Shown: positions 7,201 to 9,212 of the stretch, piece after piece | Numbering within the stretch: the first letter of the stretch is position 1 | Layout of the letters: the number at the start of each line of letters is the position of its first letter | Assembly (NCBI GenBank): GCA_007119075.1 | Contig: SKQJ01000389.1 | Location: forward strand, 1-9,212 | Reading direction: 5' to 3' | From: Bacteroidales bacterium | GTDB taxonomy: Bacteria; Bacteroidota; Bacteroidia; Bacteroidales; PUMT01 | Length of the DNA: 9,212 nt | The notes under the pieces: model-generated | Told to the model about the DNA's origin: nothing | What the model saw: only the letters and a program-made list of their open reading frames with translations | Databases searched by the model: none | Program-made: the position numbers and the translations under genes

Positions 7201-8445
7201 GTTCTTCTTGAGCTTGGCCGCCCCGCGGGCAACAGGGCCGTTGTCCGGACTGCTGTTATGTATGTAGCTTATCCCCCCGCCGCGAAGTCCGAGAAAAATA
7301 AAATCCCGGTTGCCCCCTATAGCGCTCACATTGCCGGATGAAAGCGAATTTTTATCCAGAGGGTCGTGTTTTATGGTATGGAATTCTTTGGGGTAAAGAT
7401 TCAGGATACTCACCCCCTGACCCTGGTGTCCGGCAAGTAAGTTGCCCGAAAAGTCCTCGAAGAGGCACATTATTTTATTATTGATCAGCGAGCCCCGTAG
7501 ATAGGGATCGGGGACATGGCTTCCGGTTTTGCCGGAATTCATATCCACATAAAGCAGCTCAGTGGTAGCGCAGGATAAATAGAGCCGGTGGGTGCTGGTA
7601 TATTTAAGGTTCAGTATGTCCCTGTCGCTGAAAAGCACGGGGCTCAGAATCCTGTTCTCAAGCGGCGAATACAAATGAACGCCTTTGCTGGTGGCGATAT
7701 AGAGCATATTCCGGGCAGCGGAATATTCCATGAAACTGGCACGGAGGTTTTCCAGTTCCGCCAGGCCCTGCAGATCCAGGCGCGGTGTTATTCCGGGTTC
7801 AAGCATTGCCTGTAATATCAATGCCGATCCCGGTTCTGTTTCATTGTCGATTAAATATAATTTATCATCAAAGGAAAAAATGCGGCAGTACTGGTGGGTG
7901 GCAGGCTGACCCGATCTGAATATCGCAATCCGCAGGGGCTGGTGACCGGGATCATCTTTTTTTTCAAAAGGGATCAGGTACAACCCGTCTGTCGTATGGA
8001 CTATAAGGTTTTCCCCGTGCTGGACAAGGCTTACAATGCCTGCCAGGCCTTCCTGCTTTTCACCGGAGCGGTAAGTTGAAAATGAATCGGCCGCCCGTAT
8101 ATAGCGGCTCAGGTTTTTGTTTGTGGCAACCCACAGGTTATTATGTGAATCAACAAGCATAGCCCTGACTCTCCTGTCCGGGAGACTGCCGGGATTGCCC
8201 AGTTCGGGCCGGTAATAGCTGAAATCAAGCCCGTCATAGCTTATGATTCCCGTCTCGGTTCCCAGCCACAGGATGCCCTCCCTGTCCTGTGCAATCGTAT
8301 TGACCTCACTGCCATACAGTCCGTCGGCCGGCTGAAGGTATCTGAAACCCTGCCCCGAAAGATAACCGCCCGGGGGCAGCAGGAACGTGAGAAATAATAT
8401 AAGCCCCTGCCAGGTTTTATGCGCTGCATTCCATTTGCTAACCAT
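4240..8445 (-). CDS. Hybrid two-component system (HTCS): propeller sensor, histidine kinase, receiver and AraC DNA-binding domain, 1401 aa
   Basis: One polypeptide carries sensor, kinase, receiver and transcription factor. Residues 1-32 form a signal peptide. About 34-695 are two-component-regulator propeller repeats (DREGILWLGTETGI, DSKGRFWLGTLNGL, ETGNLWISTKMGL), a periplasmic double propeller. A Y_Y_Y domain (about 758-818, RYMLHGYDEEW, LPPGNYILEAQA) precedes one membrane span (about 826-852). The kinase has His883 in LLTDIAHGIKTPL, an N-box (NILSNAFKHT, Asn1001), a G1-like box NEGEPVPEE and G2 GAGIGL. The receiver has Glu1148/Asp1149, phospho-acceptor Asp1191, Thr1221 and Lys1243. The C-terminus (about 1285-1391) is an AraC-type helix-turn-helix. 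ATG 8445 is chosen over GTG 8463 because GGAGGA sits 7 nt before it. Oddities: Gly replaces the usual acidic residue after His883, and Asn replaces the usual Asp of the G1 box. HTCS proteins usually control neighbouring SusC-type loci, so the downstream fasciclin-SusC operon is the likely target. No convincing terminator follows the stop codon, so some readthrough is possible. Confidence 0.96.
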   Translation of the reverse strand: MVSKWNAAHKTWQGLILFLTFLLPPGGYLSGQGFRYLQPADGLYGSEVNTIAQDREGILWLGTETGIISYDGLDFSYYRPELGNPGSLPDRRVRAMLVDSHNNLWVATNKNLSRYIRAADSFSTYRSGEKQEGLAGIVSLVQHGENLIVHTTDGLYLIPFEKKDDPGHQPLRIAIFRSGQPATHQYCRIFSFDDKLYLIDNETEPGSALILQAMLEPGITPRLDLQGLAELENLRASFMEYSAARNMLYIATSKGVHLYSPLENRILSPVLFSDRDILNLKYTSTHRLYLSCATTELLYVDMNSGKTGSHVPDPYLRGSLINNKIMCLFEDFSGNLLAGHQGQGVSILNLYPKEFHTIKHDPLDKNSLSSGNVSAIGGNRDFIFLGLRGGGISYIHNSSPDNGPVARGAAKLKKNNQLADFKHTVWDITEAAGSRFWVGSEIGLLEMYRESDTWVLEQFSDEYLLNSPVRTVLADDNNNIWCGVIDEGLLLIPDPATNTGKTYYRFVSDAADQESLSDNTITAMTVDSKGRFWLGTLNGLNLLEGSIHDIHLTENTRPALKFERFIARSKTGDFLNNNEINFIYENFDGKIWFATQGGGINILDTENGKFTHITNENGLPANDVTGILPDETGNLWISTKMGLVVYRQHAGDPSLLYYCREDGLHNDRFTAGSCYKSPGGEMFFGGEDGLTRFFPGHIRPNQIEPKLVFTRLNFGNEPAGIGETVLGRKILDQHINETGKIVLPHNHRLFSIGAAAVHYQYPRGNRIRYMLHGYDEEWRIIPGFYRNIYYSNLPPGNYILEAQAVNSNNISSSESRLISIRVLKPWYLMWYFLLLMTALALCLTGGLIFIFLNRQKMIYERNIDKLRIENSENKMTLLTDIAHGIKTPLSLVIAPIDDLVRSNAELNPGIGDRLLLIQRNARYLTKLTNQIIDFSRIPSGKLKPVKKPTDIVQLIRNVILNFSCLEQSTSVKIVTEIPVESFFIDIDPQKIEEVLYNILSNAFKHTPDNQSITISLDISGQGTYSGTGNFNHAIITVFNEGEPVPEEYKEKIFERFYKLNERAEGAGIGLSFAKSLVEMHGGTIAVNPVAGRGTEFHIILPYGKLNEKAGNKAAEARWSDNSCLPAVPGGDSKISELTQQNLKIVLVEDNAELRNFLKSVLSRNYKCYEASDGVEGLRLINRIIPDMVISDVIMPGKDGYQLCRELKENTRTCHIPVILLTAKNSRENIISGYETGADAYISKPFDLKVISSQISRLIKNRELIRKKYQEQNFMVETTPASSRDDAFLQSFTVLLEQNLANPDFNVKTMADSMNVSATQLYRKIRALTGHSPVEFIKILKLNKSYELLRDRKNSVKEVCYQSGFNNISYFIKCFRNHFGVTPAHFKENGHFETEPAGRKGT

Positions 8446-8452
8446 ACTATCG

Positions 8453-8458
8453 TCCTCC
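8453..8458 (-). promoter_or_regulatory. Strong Shine-Dalgarno (GGAGGA) that fixes the HTCS start
   Basis: On the minus strand GGAGGA ends 7 nt before the ATG at 8445. This favours that ATG over the in-frame GTG at 8463, which would have the motif inside its coding sequence. Bacteroidota genes usually lack strong Shine-Dalgarno sequences, and the other two visible starts in this window (1615 and 4041) have none. Confidence 0.7.
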
Positions 8459-8551
8459 GTCACTTTTAATTAAAACTGACAATTCTTTTCCGGGGTTTTA
8501 CCCGTCCGGGATATGTTCTTTTTGGATAGCGTTTCGAAATGAATTATTTGC

Positions 8552-8582
8552 CAATGTTAAATATTTTTAAACAAATTTCAAT
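8552..8582 (-). promoter_or_regulatory. Candidate HTCS promoter (TTG - 19 bp - TAACATTG)
   Basis: On the minus strand a TTG (8581 to 8579, within ATTG) is followed after 19 bp by TAACATTG (8559 to 8552), one mismatch from TAnnTTTG. This spacing fits the Bacteroidota housekeeping promoter pattern. It would give a leader of roughly 100 nt before the ATG at 8445. The region is AT-rich, so the match is only suggestive. Confidence 0.3.
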
Positions 8583-8609
8583 ATTTTTTCAATAAAAAGC
8601 CGGATTAAT

Positions 8610-8639
8610 AAAAAAATGAGGCTGCAGGGCAGCCTCATT
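8610..8639 (-). terminator. Intrinsic terminator, distal of a tandem pair
   Basis: Perfect 11-bp inverted arms AATGAGGCTGC (8615-8625) and GCAGCCTCATT (8629-8639) enclose a 3-nt loop. On the minus strand the hairpin is followed directly by a T-run (8616 to 8610), as expected for a Rho-independent terminator of the T9SS-protein gene. On the plus strand no T-run follows, so it is directional. Confidence 0.8.
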
Positions 8640-8654
8640 ATCATAGTATACAGC

Positions 8655-8687
8655 AAAAAAAAGAGCCTGCAGTGCAGGCTCTTTTTT
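8655..8687 (-). terminator. Intrinsic terminator of the T9SS-protein gene, symmetrical (bidirectional)
   Basis: Arms GAGCCTGC (8663-8670) and GCAGGCTC (8674-8681) enclose the loop AGT. A-run 8655-8662 and T-run 8682-8687 flank them and extend the pairing. The hairpin begins 16 nt after the stop codon of the T9SS-secreted protein and would work on both strands. It forms a tandem pair with the hairpin at 8615-8639, giving strong insulation of the HTCS gene from upstream transcription. Confidence 0.85.
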
Positions 8688-8703
8688 AGTTTCGAAAAAG
8701 GGT

Positions 8704-9212
8704 TTAATTGCTTCTGAGGATTAATCTGAAGCGTTCAACAACCCCCTGGTCATTGGTTATTATCACGAAATACAGACCTGCAGGCTGACCTTCCAGTGAA
8801 AGGACCTCGTTGCTGTTCTGTACTGCTTTTGTAAGTACAGGCACACCTACTATATTGTATACCTGGATCCTTGTACCGATGTCAAGCCCGTCAATATATA
8901 CTATTCCGTCGCTCGGGTTCGGATACATCCTGACACCGCTGGCCAGCTGCTGTCCGGCACTGGTGACCAGATCGACAGTGTAGCTGGTAACAAGATTTCC
9001 ATCGGCCGAAGTAACGGTCAGAATATCCCCGGTCTCAATAAGATCGGATTCATCCTTGGGGTTACCATTGGCATCTGTGACCGCCACGGTTGCACCCGGT
9101 GCGAGCTGAATCTCGGCAAGCACTGCTGCCACGGTGGGGGGTTCGGCTTCCACAATATTAATCTTCAGTGTCTGCTGATCAACTTCGTATTTTGCCGATA
9201 CCAGGTATGCAT
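8704..9212 (-). CDS. Secreted repeat protein with T9SS type A sorting domain, C-terminal 168 residues (5' end beyond window)
   Basis: The frame is open to the right edge of the window; an apparent GTG start at 9153 is an internal Val. The visible part begins with an Ig-like or cadherin-like repeat (about residues 5-82 of the fragment) showing the pattern PGATVAVTDANGNP, DLIETGDILTVTSADG, TSYTVDL. Repeats of this form are common in large Bacteroidota surface proteins. The last 78 residues or so match a T9SS type A C-terminal signal: VRMYPNPSDG, IQVYNIVGVPVL, then EGQPAGLYFVIITNDQGVVERFRLIL. Such proteins cross the outer membrane by T9SS and are cleaved and attached to the surface or released. 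The catalytic or binding part, if any, lies outside the window. Two terminators follow immediately, so it is probably a separate transcription unit from the HTCS. Confidence 0.9.
   Translation of the reverse strand, partial: AYLVSAKYEVDQQTLKINIVEAEPPTVAAVLAEIQLAPGATVAVTDANGNPKDESDLIETGDILTVTSADGNLVTSYTVDLVTSAGQQLASGVRMYPNPSDGIVYIDGLDIGTRIQVYNIVGVPVLTKAVQNSNEVLSLEGQPAGLYFVIITNDQGVVERFRLILRSN

Noticed and set aside
8446..8463. GTG start for the HTCS at 8463
   Set aside because: The ATG at 8445 has a GGAGGA at ideal spacing and gives a normal signal peptide.
8489..8505. CGGG/CCCG hairpin in the HTCS leader as a riboswitch or attenuator
   Set aside because: Only 4 bp of stem with no conserved aptamer features visible.

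Overview
The window looks like a chromosomal segment from a member of the Bacteroidota. The evidence is a SusC/RagA-type TonB-dependent transporter, a one-protein hybrid two-component system with a propeller sensor and an AraC output, a type IX secretion (T9SS) C-terminal sorting domain, and an exact TAnnTTTG promoter element. All four genes lie on the minus strand, so transcription runs from high to low coordinates. No RNA gene, CRISPR array, insertion sequence or phage gene was seen.

From right to left (5' to 3' on the coding strand): (1) 8704-9212 is the C-terminal end of a secreted repeat protein that ends in a T9SS type A sorting domain. (2) 8446-8703 is an intergenic stretch with two tandem hairpin terminators, a candidate promoter and an unusually strong Shine-Dalgarno sequence. 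(3) 4240-8445 is a 1401-residue hybrid two-component system (HTCS). (4) 4042-4239 is the control region of the next operon. It has a TAAGTTTG -7 element, an 18-bp inverted repeat over the expected -33 position, and three copies of a 7-mer. (5) 1732-4041 is a 769-residue lipoprotein with four fasciclin (FAS1)-like units. (6) 1-1615 is the N-terminal 538 residues of a SusC-like outer-membrane transporter, cut by the window edge.

The likely logic is that the HTCS senses a ligand in the periplasm through its propeller/Y_Y_Y region and controls the neighbouring fasciclin-lipoprotein/SusC operon. In that operon the multi-FAS1 lipoprotein sits upstream of the transporter, and any SusD partner would lie beyond position 1. 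The substrate cannot be read from this window, since no glycosidase, peptidase or sulfatase is present. The main oddities are a missing acidic residue beside the HTCS phospho-accepting histidine, a fasciclin-first operon layout, and palindromic and repeated motifs in its promoter.
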